Assembly (NCBI RefSeq): GCF_003269035.1
Contig: NZ_QLTK01000009.1
Location: 124,001-188,000, forward strand
Direction of reading: 5' to 3'
DNA length: 64,000 bases
Source: Paraburkholderia bryophila
GTDB lineage: Bacteria; Pseudomonadota; Gammaproteobacteria; Burkholderiales; Burkholderiaceae
In this document: positions 37,001-44,395 of the stretch, in pieces
Layout of the letters: the number at the start of each line of letters is the position of its first letter
How positions within the stretch are numbered: position 1 is the stretch's first letter
The notes under the pieces: model-generated
Told to the model about the DNA's origin: nothing
The model's database searches: none
The model's input: only the letters and a program-made list of their open reading frames with translations
Program-made: the position numbers and the translations under genes

Positions 37001-37127
37001 ACTCGACTTCCTGCGCGAACGCGCGTGCGATGAAATGCAGGGGTTCTATTTTGCGAAGCCGATGGGCACGGAAGCGATTGCCAAATTGCTGCAGGGCGGG
37101 GCGCAGCGGGAGCTGGCGACGGTCTGA
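34017..37127 (+). CDS. Membrane PAS-GGDEF-EAL protein (c-di-GMP turnover)
   Basis: A 1036-residue protein. Two membrane helices, about 9-28 and 184-204, enclose a periplasmic sensor of about 150 residues. Three PAS modules follow (about 222-610; e.g. GLFDDHPVPMYIFDRET, IPQRIFWKDLESRYLGC and SPTGNLIEYVNPAFMRITGY). The GGDEF motif is at 682-686, with an RxxD inhibitory site (RTSD, 673-676) exactly five residues before it. EAL is at 810-812 (GTEALVRW), with ELTEST and DDFGTGYSSLSYLK intact. Both domains look catalytically complete, so either synthesis or breakdown may dominate. No adjacent partner gene. Confidence 0.93.
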   Translation: MNSFLSKRLLINLAVVAAAVGANAFVAYSQICGQRDADARMLRSTSVRENLDAYQAALDGGLATLGRFEATGESAPVSAASTTRATLAALEHELRSELAGEPAMLDKLARLSADSHALQHDIDDALLKSASAEPNASRAWAASTYTHLGLGLDRVEAGLAALRSEESHALQASLSASASETQRAMFLLIVTMLAGSALLIFTFGARESSAREKLRTVRALGRNDERFRGLFDDHPVPMYIFDRETMRFLAVNAAAIQQYGYSESEFLGMTIRAIRPNAEIARLESHLQRSDMAPRGRTMAGIWHHRRKDGSTISADISYHALNFMGRAAFFVLADDVTDQINAEAEAQRSNQMLEAVIDNIPQRIFWKDLESRYLGCNMAFARDAGLAYPEQVVGKSDSDMPWRAFAELLGDHDKEVVSTGVPKMSFEVDLVIDGVHRTTVTSKLPFTDGDGRVIGVLGSYTDITERKRADLALRLQSRALDASVNAILITAPSPTGNLIEYVNPAFMRITGYDPAEVIGHDCRVLQRDDRDQEGVALIRQALGANREVSAVVRNYRKDGALFWNQLFIAPVPNTDGVITHHIGVINDVTDLMRYQEQLEYQANYDSLTRLPNRNLLRDRLQHALIVAQRQHKGVAVVFIDLDGFKNVNDSLGHSVGDRLLSVVAERLARCTRTSDTVARHGGDEFVIVMTDTVDEQSLIAWMERVRASISEPVWLDGTELYVGCSMGASLFPQDGEDAETLMKKADLAMYRAKDMGRNTFQFYQPEMNASAGARLNLERRLRRALRDKEFLLHYQPQVDISSGQIVGTEALVRWLDPEVGLVPPSSFIPLAEESGLIGPLSEWVLREACRQNKAWQDEGLPPTRVSVNLSARVFQQRDIAKLVMQVLAETGLEPQYLELELTESTIMRNAEEAVSMLNELHALGIGLAIDDFGTGYSSLSYLKRFPVDRLKIDRSFVSDIGVSGDDETITSAIIALAHSLKLQVIAEGVETSAQLDFLRERACDEMQGFYFAKPMGTEAIAKLLQGGAQRELATV

Positions 37128-37152
37128 GGCGGGCGGCGGGCGGCGGGCGGCG
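37128..37152. repeat. 7-bp tandem repeat GGCGGGC, about 3.6 copies, plus inverted repeat
   Basis: Three exact GGCGGGC copies and a partial fourth begin on the base after the stop of the GGDEF-EAL gene. Next come TGCTCAGC (37153-37160) and its complement (37173-37180), a possible hairpin. The unit is a likely site of slippage and strain variation. Confidence 0.7.
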
Positions 37153-37204
37153 TGCTCAGCGTGCTTGAGCCGGCTGAGCATTTAGCCAGCCGGCTCGCTC
37201 GATG

Positions 37205-37819
37205 TCACACCGGCGGCGTGCTCACGAACACCGGCAAGGCCTCCGCCAACGCGGAAAACGCTTTTAGATGCGGATACGCAGCTTCGCTGACGATCTCCGG
37301 CAGCATCATCTGCGTGAAACGCCACGCGACCGCCACGCTGATATCCGCCGCGTCGAAGCGATCGGTTTCAGTGGGCGGCGGCGTGATGGCGAGAGCCTGT
37401 TCGAGCGCGGCGTAGGCGGCGAGCAATTGCGAGCGCACGCGCGCGACCCACGGCTCATGCTGTTTTTCCGCCGGTCGCAAATTGCGTTCATAGACGATCT
37501 GCACGGTCTTTTCGCTGGCGGCCAGCGCAAGACCGGTCAGGTGGGCGGCGCGCAACGCGTCGTCCGGCCGCGACGGAAACAGCCGCTGCTGCGGCCCGGC
37601 GAGCGTTGCCGCGTACTGAAGAATCGCGGTCGAGTCCATGACCACCAGGCCGTTATCGGCGATCAGCGTCGGCGCTTTGACGACCGGGTTGATCTTCGCG
37701 AACTGGTCGTAGGTGCTGAACACCGAAATCGATTCGTGTTCGAACTCTAGCTTCAGCAATTTGAGGCAGATGGCGACCCGGCGCACGTAAGGCGAGTCGA
37801 GCATTCCGATCAGTTTCAT
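37205..37819 (-). CDS. Glutathione S-transferase
   Basis: A 204-residue cytosolic-type GST. MKLIGMLDSPYVRRVAICLKLL opens the thioredoxin-like domain with a Ser in the activating position, and VVKAPTLIADNGLVVMDSTAIL gives the cis-Pro/Glu-Asp-Ser glutathione site. The helical C-terminal domain follows from about residue 85. It is divergent from a LysR regulator across a 159-bp region, a common arrangement in which the LysR protein controls its neighbour. Confidence 0.92.
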   Translation of the reverse strand: MKLIGMLDSPYVRRVAICLKLLKLEFEHESISVFSTYDQFAKINPVVKAPTLIADNGLVVMDSTAILQYAATLAGPQQRLFPSRPDDALRAAHLTGLALAASEKTVQIVYERNLRPAEKQHEPWVARVRSQLLAAYAALEQALAITPPPTETDRFDAADISVAVAWRFTQMMLPEIVSEAAYPHLKAFSALAEALPVFVSTPPV

Positions 37820-37929
37820 CTCATTTCCGTTAGAAGTTCTTTCATGGGCGCCTAAGGCGCCAGCGTCGGGCCAGTTTCAACGCCGGCGCAGATCGTGGCG
37901 TATCCAGCCGTTAGATTAAGCATCTCTGT

Positions 37930-37945
37930 TCGCTAAAAAAAGCGA
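37930..37945. promoter_or_regulatory. Inverted repeat TCGCT-N6-AGCGA in the GST/LysR intergenic region
   Basis: TCGCT and AGCGA flank six A residues, 34 bp before the LysR ATG. The size is near that of LysR operators, although it lacks the textbook T-N11-A spacing. Role is inferred. Confidence 0.4.
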
Positions 37946-37978
37946 CATTAATCGACGGTTTACGTCAGAATTTCTTAC

Positions 37979-38890
37979 ATGAAACCGATCCCGCCATTAA
38001 CCGCGCTGCGCTGCTTCGAGGCGGTTGCCCGCTTGGGCGGCGTCACCCAGGCCGCGCGCGAATTGCATGTCACGCACTCGGCGGTGAGCCAGCAGATCAA
38101 GGTGCTGGAAGACAGCATGGGTCTCGCCTTGTTCATTCGCGAGGCGCGTGGGCTGCGGCTGACCGAAATAGGGCGTCTCTACGCGCTCGAAATCCGCACC
38201 GCGCTGCGCGACATCACGCACGCCACGCGCCGCGCGCAGGCGCGGCCCCAGGAAAGTGAGCTCGTGATCGCGACGTTGCCGTCGTTCGCGCAGCATTGGC
38301 TCGTGCCGCGTCTCGCGAGTTTCCGCGAGGCGCATCCGTACTACCGGGTCCGTTTGCTGACGAGTCTCCAAGTCGAGGATTTGCGCCAGGGCGCGTGCGA
38401 TGTCGGCATCCGGATGGGCCAGGGGCATTGGCCCGACGTCGCGCAGCAAAAGCTGTTCGACGACGAAATCGTCGCGATCGCGGCGCCGCATTTCGCGCTC
38501 GCGCCGAACGGGCGCTTTCCGCTCACGGCCGAAGACGTGATGAGCTGTCCGCTGATTTCCAGTCCCGATACGCCATGGACCGATTGGTGCCGCGCGGCCC
38601 AGGTCGCGGAGCCCGAGGACGAAGCCGTGGTGTTGTCGGCGAACGATTCGAACATCGTGATCGGCGCCGTGTTGATGGGGCAGGGCGTCGCGCTCGAACG
38701 GCGCAGCCTGGTCGGGCATGCGCTGGCACGCGGCGAGCTCGTGCAGATCACTGGTATCCGCGTGCCCTATCGTTATCCGTACTGGCTCGTGTGGCAGCAG
38801 CGCGAAATGCTCAATGTCCGGCAAGCCCACTTCGCCCAGTGGATCGAAGGACAGGTCGACGTTTATCTGCACGGCAACGCTTCCGCCTGA
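37979..38890 (+). CDS. LysR family transcriptional regulator (GcvA-like)
   Basis: A 303-residue LTTR. The winged HTH occupies the first 60 residues (PPLTALRCFEAVARLGGVTQAARELHVTHSAVSQQIKVLE), and the effector domain begins about residue 90 (ELVIATLPSFAQHWLVPRL). The PPL-ALR-FE-VAR opening is typical of GcvA-type LTTRs. Divergence from the GST gene makes that gene its likely target; the co-inducer is unknown. Confidence 0.92.
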   Translation: MKPIPPLTALRCFEAVARLGGVTQAARELHVTHSAVSQQIKVLEDSMGLALFIREARGLRLTEIGRLYALEIRTALRDITHATRRAQARPQESELVIATLPSFAQHWLVPRLASFREAHPYYRVRLLTSLQVEDLRQGACDVGIRMGQGHWPDVAQQKLFDDEIVAIAAPHFALAPNGRFPLTAEDVMSCPLISSPDTPWTDWCRAAQVAEPEDEAVVLSANDSNIVIGAVLMGQGVALERRSLVGHALARGELVQITGIRVPYRYPYWLVWQQREMLNVRQAHFAQWIEGQVDVYLHGNASA

Positions 38891-38963
38891 ACGCCGGTTC
38901 GCCTGCGATGGCCCCGTGCTGGTGCGCGGAAACCGTTTTGCGGACGGGTTTCGGTCGGCTATA

Positions 38964-39002
38964 TTCGGGGTTCCCGGCTCAAGCTGCGCTGGGAACCCCG
39001 AA
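38964..39002 (+). other. Stem-loop in the leader of the DUF4148-like gene
   Basis: TTCGGGGTTCCC (38964-38975) and its exact complement (38991-39002) form a 12-bp stem with a 15-nt loop, about 74 bp after the LysR stop and 103 bp before the next ATG. A TATATT hexamer at 38960-38965 touches its left edge. There is no T-run. It could be a terminator-like end for the LysR gene or a leader structure. Confidence 0.5.
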
Positions 39003-39105
39003 GCATCGATTCACGTGGCGTGGCGCCCACTCGTTGTCGCTGCTCGTACCAGGTCATGGGCGCTGCGCCGTCGTACGGATTGCCAACTCGACTGGAGAGA
39101 GAACA

Positions 39106-39438
39106 ATGACGTCTTCACCTGCAAAGAAGCTGAGTGTGTTGCTGGCATCGGTGGTACTGAGTGTGGCGTGCGCCGCACCAGCGTTTGCGCAAAGCGGCGG
39201 CGGCGGTGGCGCGGCGGGCGACGATTCGGATGCGGCCAAGCCCGTGGCCGCGTCGAAAGCGACCACCACGAAGGCCCAGCGCAAGGCCGCGCGCAAGCAG
39301 GCGCGCGCCAAGAAAAACGCGGAGTTGAAGAATCTGGAAGCCAACGGCTACAACCCGTCGCGCAACGATCCGAACTATCCGACCGACCTTCAGAACGCGC
39401 AGAAAAAAGCGGCTGCCGCAGCGGCGGCGAGTCAGTAA
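39106..39438 (+). CDS. Secreted DUF4148-like small protein
   Basis: A 110-residue protein. A Sec signal peptide (KKLSVLLASVVLSVACAAPAFAQ) is followed by a Gly/Ala linker, a Lys/Arg/Ala-rich helix and the motif LEANGYNPSRNDPNYPTDLQ. That motif resembles the DUF4148 signature common in Burkholderia secreted peptides. Predicted cleavage after AFA gives an 85-residue basic mature protein in the periplasm. GGAGAGAGAAC precedes the ATG at 39106. Function unknown. Confidence 0.82.
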   Translation: MTSSPAKKLSVLLASVVLSVACAAPAFAQSGGGGGAAGDDSDAAKPVAASKATTTKAQRKAARKQARAKKNAELKNLEANGYNPSRNDPNYPTDLQNAQKKAAAAAAASQ

Positions 39439-39553
39439 GCGGACTCACGGCGCGGCAGGTTTACAGCGCGGTGCTGCTGGGTCCGGGTGACGAATTGCCG
39501 AATCTGGCCACGGCCGCCGCGCTACTAATTGCTGGCACGTAAAGCGGAATGCA

Positions 39554-39577
39554 AACGAGGCGCCCAGGCGCCTCGTT
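39554..39577. terminator. Stem-loop between DUF4148-like and thioesterase genes
   Basis: AACGAGGCGCC and GGCGCCTCGTT are complementary and only 2 bp apart, so the innermost pairs open into the loop. It lies between convergent genes and may end both transcripts, although the T-content after it (TTGTCGTT) is low. Confidence 0.55.
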
Positions 39578-39634
39578 GTCGTTCAGGTCCGCTGTTTAGC
39601 GGCGTGCGCAGCGGCGTGTTTCAACCAAGCCCGT

Positions 39635-40030
39635 TTATTCCACCACCGGCAACGCGCGCGGACGGCGGTCGCTATCGGTCGCGACGTAGGTCAAAAGCGC
39701 CTCGGTCACTTTCACGACTTCTTCGGTCAGGCTCATACGTTGTGCGTAAACCTCGACCGACACCGTCACCGACGTGTTGCCCGTCTTGACGATATCCGCG
39801 TAAAAGCTCAACAGATCGCCGACGAAAACCGGCTGCTTGAACACGAACGAATTGACCGCGATGGTCGCCACTCTGCCGTTGGCGCGGCGGCTCGCCGGAA
39901 TCGAGCCGGCAATGTCCACTTGCGCCATGATCCAGCCGCCGAACACGTCGCCGTGGACGTTCGCGTCCGACGGTTGCGGTACGACGCGCAGCGCGCAGGA
40001 CTTTTGCGGGAGTTGAAGGAGATCGGTCAT
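39635..40030 (-). CDS. Acyl-CoA thioesterase (YciA-like hotdog)
   Basis: A 131-residue hotdog-fold hydrolase of CoA thioesters. The signature ANVHGDVFGGWIMAQVDIAG includes the conserved Asn, His and Asp of YciA/BACH-type enzymes, and VNSFVFKQPVFVGDLLSFYA continues the fold. Soluble, cytoplasmic, usually a hexamer. Not linked to the beta-oxidation cluster by position. Confidence 0.92.
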   Translation of the reverse strand: MTDLLQLPQKSCALRVVPQPSDANVHGDVFGGWIMAQVDIAGSIPASRRANGRVATIAVNSFVFKQPVFVGDLLSFYADIVKTGNTSVTVSVEVYAQRMSLTEEVVKVTEALLTYVATDSDRRPRALPVVE

Positions 40031-40337
40031 TTGGACACTCTTGAGAAACGGATGGGCCAGGTCGACTCGACCGGCGGGCGACGGCGTTCACGGACTATCG
40101 TGCCAGCGCCTCGTGGAGGGGCGGCCCGGCTGCGCGGCCAGCGGATGACCGGCGGCCCGACTGCCCATGGAAAGCGGCGCCAGCCGGCTTCTGCGACAAT
40201 ACAAAGATCAGGAATTGTACGGGAAAGCGCCCAGCCGGGTCGCGCGACAAAAAGCAGTGTGCCGAGCCCTTGGCCTGCTGCGGTCGGCGCGCCGCTGCGA
40301 ACTCCGGCCGTTCCATCCTCTCCCCAAGCCGACCTCC
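40031..40337. other. 307-bp intergenic region upstream of the ABC exporter
   Basis: Nothing convincing is seen except in-frame upstream codons of the ABC gene: the frame remains open to 40167, which would add 57 residues without homology. The true start is taken as 40338. Promoters for the divergent pair must lie here, but I find no good hexamer pair. Confidence 0.5.
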
Positions 40338-42221
40338 ATGCGCCGCACGCCCTCGTCCGAACCCTCGCCGATCTCCACCCAGCCGCGCAACGACTGGCAG
40401 ACGATTCTGTCGCTGCTGCCCTATCTCGCCACCTACAAATGGCGCGTCGCCTTCGCGCTGAGCTGCCTGATCGGCGCGAAAGTCGCCAACCTCGGCGTGC
40501 CGATCGTGATGAAGCGGATCGTCGACAGCCTCGCGTCGGTGCAGCATCTCACCGCGCTCGGCCGCGCACACGATTCGCCGGCTATCGTGCTGCTCGGCGG
40601 CGTCGGTTTGCTGGTGGTCGCGTATGCGGTGGTGCGGCTGTCCACGTCGCTATTTACCGAGCTGCGCGAGATTCTGTTCGCCAAGGTGACCGAGAGCGCG
40701 GTGCGCCAACTCGCGTTGAAAGTGTTCCGCCATCTGCACGCGCTGTCGTTGCGCTTCCATCTCGAACGGCAGACCGGCGGCATGTCGCGCGATATCGAGC
40801 GCGGCACGCGCGGCATCACGCAACTGATCTCGTACTCGCTGTACAGCATTCTGCCGACGCTGGTCGAGGTTGGCCTCGTGCTTGGCTTTTTCGTCGTTAA
40901 ATACGAGTGGTATTACGCGGTCGTCACGTTTATCGCGCTGGCCACGTACATCGTTTTCACGGTGAAGGTCACCGAGTGGCGCACGCATTTTCGCCGCACG
41001 ATGAACGACCTCGATTCGAAGGCGAACTCGCGCGCGATCGACTCGCTGCTCAACTACGAGACCGTGAAGTACTTCGGCAACGAAGAGTGGGAAGCGAGCC
41101 GTTACGACGAAAACCTCAAGCGCTATCGCACGGCCGCGATCAAATCGCAGCGCTCGCTGTCGGCGCTGAATTTCGGTCAGCAGGCGATCATCGGCACGGG
41201 ACTCGTGTTCATTCTGTGGCGCGCCACGCAAGGCGTGATGGCTGGGCGGCTCACGCTCGGCGACCTGGTGCTGATCAACACGTTCATGTTGCAGCTTTAT
41301 ATTCCACTGAATTTTCTCGGCGTGGTGTATCGGGAATTGAAGCAGAGCCTCACCGACATGGACCGCATGTTCACGCTGCTCGGCGCCGCTCAGGAAGTGC
41401 CCGACCTCGACGGTGCGCCGGCGTTGCAGGTGCGCGGCGCGCAGGTGCGCTTCGAGCGCGTGAACTTTGCGTATGAGCCGGCGCGGCAGATTCTGCACGA
41501 CGTGAGCTTCACGATTCCGGCGGGCACCACGACCGCGGTGGTGGGACATAGCGGCTCGGGTAAATCGACCCTCGCGCGCCTGATGTTCCGCTTCTACGAT
41601 CTGGACCGCGCGACCGGCGGCGCGATCACCATCGACGGTCAGGATATCCGCGACGTCACGCAGGATTCGCTGCGAGCGTCGATCGGGATCGTGCCGCAGG
41701 ATACCGTGCTGTTCAACGATTCGATCTACTACAACATCGCTTATGGCCGACCTTCGGCGACGCGCGAAGAAGTGATCGCGGCGGCGCGCGCGGCACATAT
41801 TCACGACTTCATCGAAGGACTGCCGAAGGGCTATGAAACGCCGGTCGGCGAGCGCGGCCTGAAGCTTTCCGGCGGCGAAAAGCAACGCGTGGCGATTGCG
41901 CGGACCATTCTGAAGAATCCACCGATCCTGCTGTTCGACGAAGCGACCTCCGCGCTTGATTCGCGCTCCGAACGCGCGATCCAGCACGAGCTCGATCAGA
42001 TTGCCCGCGAGCGCACCACGCTGATCATCGCGCACCGGCTGTCGACGGTGGTGCACGCGCAGCAGATCATCGTGATGGACAAAGGGCGGATCGTGGAACG
42101 CGGCACGCACGCGGAATTGCTGCAGGCGAACGGTCTGTTCGCGCAGATGTGGGCGTTGCAACAGCAGCGCGTGGCGCAAGCGCCGGAAGCGGTCGACGCG
42201 GTGGGGGCGGGCGAGAGTTAA
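40338..42221 (+). CDS. ABC exporter, Atm1/HMT1-type half transporter
   Basis: A 627-residue fused permease-ATPase. Five to six membrane helices occupy about residues 30-320, and the cytoplasmic nucleotide domain starts near 360. Walker A is VVGHSGSGKSTLARL, the signature LSGGEKQR, Walker B ILLFDEATSALDSRSER, and the H-loop LIIAHRLSTV. The RNDWQTILSLLPYLATYKWRV start and ERQTGGMSRDIERGTRGITQL loop are typical of bacterial Atm1-like exporters linked to glutathione or metal-thiol export. The start ATG at 40338 is chosen from family length. Confidence 0.92.
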   Translation: MRRTPSSEPSPISTQPRNDWQTILSLLPYLATYKWRVAFALSCLIGAKVANLGVPIVMKRIVDSLASVQHLTALGRAHDSPAIVLLGGVGLLVVAYAVVRLSTSLFTELREILFAKVTESAVRQLALKVFRHLHALSLRFHLERQTGGMSRDIERGTRGITQLISYSLYSILPTLVEVGLVLGFFVVKYEWYYAVVTFIALATYIVFTVKVTEWRTHFRRTMNDLDSKANSRAIDSLLNYETVKYFGNEEWEASRYDENLKRYRTAAIKSQRSLSALNFGQQAIIGTGLVFILWRATQGVMAGRLTLGDLVLINTFMLQLYIPLNFLGVVYRELKQSLTDMDRMFTLLGAAQEVPDLDGAPALQVRGAQVRFERVNFAYEPARQILHDVSFTIPAGTTTAVVGHSGSGKSTLARLMFRFYDLDRATGGAITIDGQDIRDVTQDSLRASIGIVPQDTVLFNDSIYYNIAYGRPSATREEVIAAARAAHIHDFIEGLPKGYETPVGERGLKLSGGEKQRVAIARTILKNPPILLFDEATSALDSRSERAIQHELDQIARERTTLIIAHRLSTVVHAQQIIVMDKGRIVERGTHAELLQANGLFAQMWALQQQRVAQAPEAVDAVGAGES

Positions 42222-42321
42222 GCGGCGCTGAGGGATGGCGGAGAGTTGAACGGCGTTGCGGGCGATCGAAACCGACGCGGCGCTGCGGGCAGCCGATAGT
42301 CAAGCTGCGCTTCAGGGGCCT

Positions 42322-43050
42322 CTAGCGCCCGTTTTTCAACCGCAGATCCAGCTCGCCGAGCTGAGCCGCCGTGCCGACGTTCTCCCACAAGCCTTCGTAC
42401 AACTCGCCGCTCGCGAGCCCGCGCGAAATCGTGTCGCGGTAGTACGGCGTCAGCGCGCGCCGCGTGCCGCGCGGCAGATCGCGGAACATCCGCGTGTCAT
42501 AGAGACCGATGCTGCCGAACGTCAGGCGCGGTTGCGCGTCGAGCGACAGCACGCCGTCCACCAGGCCGAAATCGCCGTCCGCATGAAACACCGGATTCGG
42601 CACCATGACCAGATGCATGCCCGGCTCGGGCAAGCTGCGGAGTCTGTCGGCGTGGGCAGTCAGCGCGGCGTAGTCGAAATCGGCGTATACGTCGCCGGCA
42701 ACGCCCACGAACACTTCGCCGCTGTCCGCCTCTTTGCCGCCGTCTTCCAGCAACGGTAACGCGTGCGCGATCGCGCCGGCCGTTTCCAGCGCTTCATGCT
42801 CGGGCGAGTAGCGCAATTCGACCTGCCAGCGCGAGCCTTTGCCCAACGCGGTTTCGAACTGCTCGCCGAGCCACGCGTGGTTGATCACGATGGTGCGAAA
42901 GCCGGCTTGCGCAAGCCGTTCGATCTGCCACACGATCAGCGGTTTGCCGCCCACTTCGAGCAACGGTTTCGGACAGGTATCGGTCAACGGACGCATGCGC
43001 TCACCGCGGCCCGCGGCGAAAATCATCGCTTTCTTCACGGAGGTCGTCAT
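42322..43050 (-). CDS. murU: N-acetylmuramate alpha-1-phosphate uridylyltransferase-like nucleotidyltransferase
   Basis: A 242-residue sugar-nucleotidyltransferase. The signature KKAMIFAAGRGERMRPLTDT followed by CPKPLLEVGGKPLI is the nucleotide-binding start of this family; FVGVAGDVYADFDY carries the metal-binding Asp. It starts 3 bp after the stop of the AmgK-like kinase and adjoins lptD, as in Pseudomonas. There AmgK and MurU recycle N-acetylmuramate to UDP-MurNAc, bypassing MurA. The same role is likely here, but substrate is inferred. Confidence 0.88.
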   Translation of the reverse strand: MTTSVKKAMIFAAGRGERMRPLTDTCPKPLLEVGGKPLIVWQIERLAQAGFRTIVINHAWLGEQFETALGKGSRWQVELRYSPEHEALETAGAIAHALPLLEDGGKEADSGEVFVGVAGDVYADFDYAALTAHADRLRSLPEPGMHLVMVPNPVFHADGDFGLVDGVLSLDAQPRLTFGSIGLYDTRMFRDLPRGTRRALTPYYRDTISRGLASGELYEGLWENVGTAAQLGELDLRLKNGR

Positions 43051-43053
43051 TGC

Positions 43054-44175
43054 TCAGAAGGTGTAGCCGACTTCATCCGCGCGGCCTTCGAGCTCGTCGA
43101 GCAGCCTGGCGAACGGACGCAGCGGCGCGTAACGTTCCGCGACCTTGCGCGCATAACCCATGAAACGCGGCAGATCTTTCATGTAATGCGCTTTGTTATC
43201 ACGGTAGTTGATCCGGCAGAACAGCCCGAGCACCTTGATATGGCGTTGCAGGCCCATCCATTCGAGCTGGCGGTAAAATTCGCCGAAGTCGGGATCGACC
43301 GGCAGGCCGGCTTTTTTGGCGCGCTCCCAGTAGTACACGAAGCAATCCAGCTCGAACTCTTCGTCCCAGCCAAGGAACGCGTCGCGCAGCAGCGACGCGA
43401 CGTCGTAGGTGATCGGACCGTACACGGCGTCCTGGAAGTCGAGCACGCCGGGGTTCGCAGCAGGAGTCGCCGCACCGTTCGCCGCGCTCGACCCGTTCGA
43501 CCCGTTCGCGGTCGTGGTGACCATCAGATTGCGCGGCATGAAATCGCGCAGCATGAACACCTGCGGCTGCGCGCGCGCGCTCGCGATCAGCAGCGCAAAG
43601 GTGCGGTCGAGCAGACCGCGCGTCTTTTCGTCGACCTCGCGGCCCAGATGACGGCCGATGAACCACTCCGGCATCAATTCCATCTCGCGGCGCAGGAAGG
43701 ATTCGTCGAACGGCGGCAGCACGTCTTCGCGCGAGGTGAGCTGCCAGCGGATCAGGGCGTCGAGCGCGTCGCGCAGCAGCGTGCGCGGACGGCGCGCGTC
43801 GTGCGCCTGCTGCGCGTCGGTCAGCGCGCCGAGGTACGAATCGGTGCCCAGATCGGTGACGAGCATGAAGCCGGCGTCGAAGTCGACTGCCAGCACGCGC
43901 GGCACGTTCACGTTGGCGGCCTCGAGCAGCTGGGCGACCTGCACAAATTCGCGGCACTTTTCAGGGGGCGGTGCGTCGACGGCGATCAGCGTGCCGGTGC
44001 CGTCGTCTTCCGGCGCCTTACCGGCGAGCCGGAAATAGCGGCGAAAACTGGCGTCGGACGAAGCCGGCGCGAGCGTGTCGAGCTCGAGCGAATAGCCCGC
44101 CGCATGGCGGTTCAGCCAGGCTTTGAGCAGGTCGAGACGGGGATCTTGGGTGTCTTGGGAGGAGGGCAGCGTCAT
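43054..44175 (-). CDS. amgK: Anomeric N-acetylmuramate/N-acetylglucosamine kinase (AmgK-like)
   Basis: A 373-residue aminoglycoside phosphotransferase-fold kinase. SSDASFRRYFRL starts the ATP-binding lobe, VLAVDFDAGFMLVTDLGTDSYL follows, and the catalytic loop is MLRDFMPRNLMV with DFQDAVYGP as the metal-binding motif. In the loop, the His of the usual HRD motif is replaced by Leu, seen also in other family members as I recall. It would phosphorylate C1 of recycled MurNAc. ATG 44175 is preferred to an upstream TTG. Divergent from lptD across 220 bp. Confidence 0.87.
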   Translation of the reverse strand: MTLPSSQDTQDPRLDLLKAWLNRHAAGYSLELDTLAPASSDASFRRYFRLAGKAPEDDGTGTLIAVDAPPPEKCREFVQVAQLLEAANVNVPRVLAVDFDAGFMLVTDLGTDSYLGALTDAQQAHDARRPRTLLRDALDALIRWQLTSREDVLPPFDESFLRREMELMPEWFIGRHLGREVDEKTRGLLDRTFALLIASARAQPQVFMLRDFMPRNLMVTTTANGSNGSSAANGAATPAANPGVLDFQDAVYGPITYDVASLLRDAFLGWDEEFELDCFVYYWERAKKAGLPVDPDFGEFYRQLEWMGLQRHIKVLGLFCRINYRDNKAHYMKDLPRFMGYARKVAERYAPLRPFARLLDELEGRADEVGYTF

Positions 44176-44191
44176 GAAAACCGGCGGCAAA

Positions 44192-44220
44192 TTCTGAGGG
44201 GCAACGTCTTGCCATATAAT
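44192..44220 (+). promoter_or_regulatory. Candidate promoter upstream of lptD
   Basis: TATAAT at 44215-44220 is preceded by TTCTGA (44192-44197) with a 17-bp spacer, overlapping the region that must also drive amgK. I do not find a convincing sigma-E type site, although lptD is sigma-E controlled in E. coli. Confidence 0.4.
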
Positions 44221-44395
44221 ACCCCACGACTTTTTTGACGCGACTCACGCCAGCTTTCGCGCGTTCCGCTTCACCGCCCGCCTCACCGTTCGAAAGATTG
44301 TCATTTGATGTGCAGCCGACTGTCACGGTCGGCGTGTGCAGGCGGTGGATCGTGACTGTAAAAGCTGGCGGATGGGCCGATTCGCCAAACGATAC

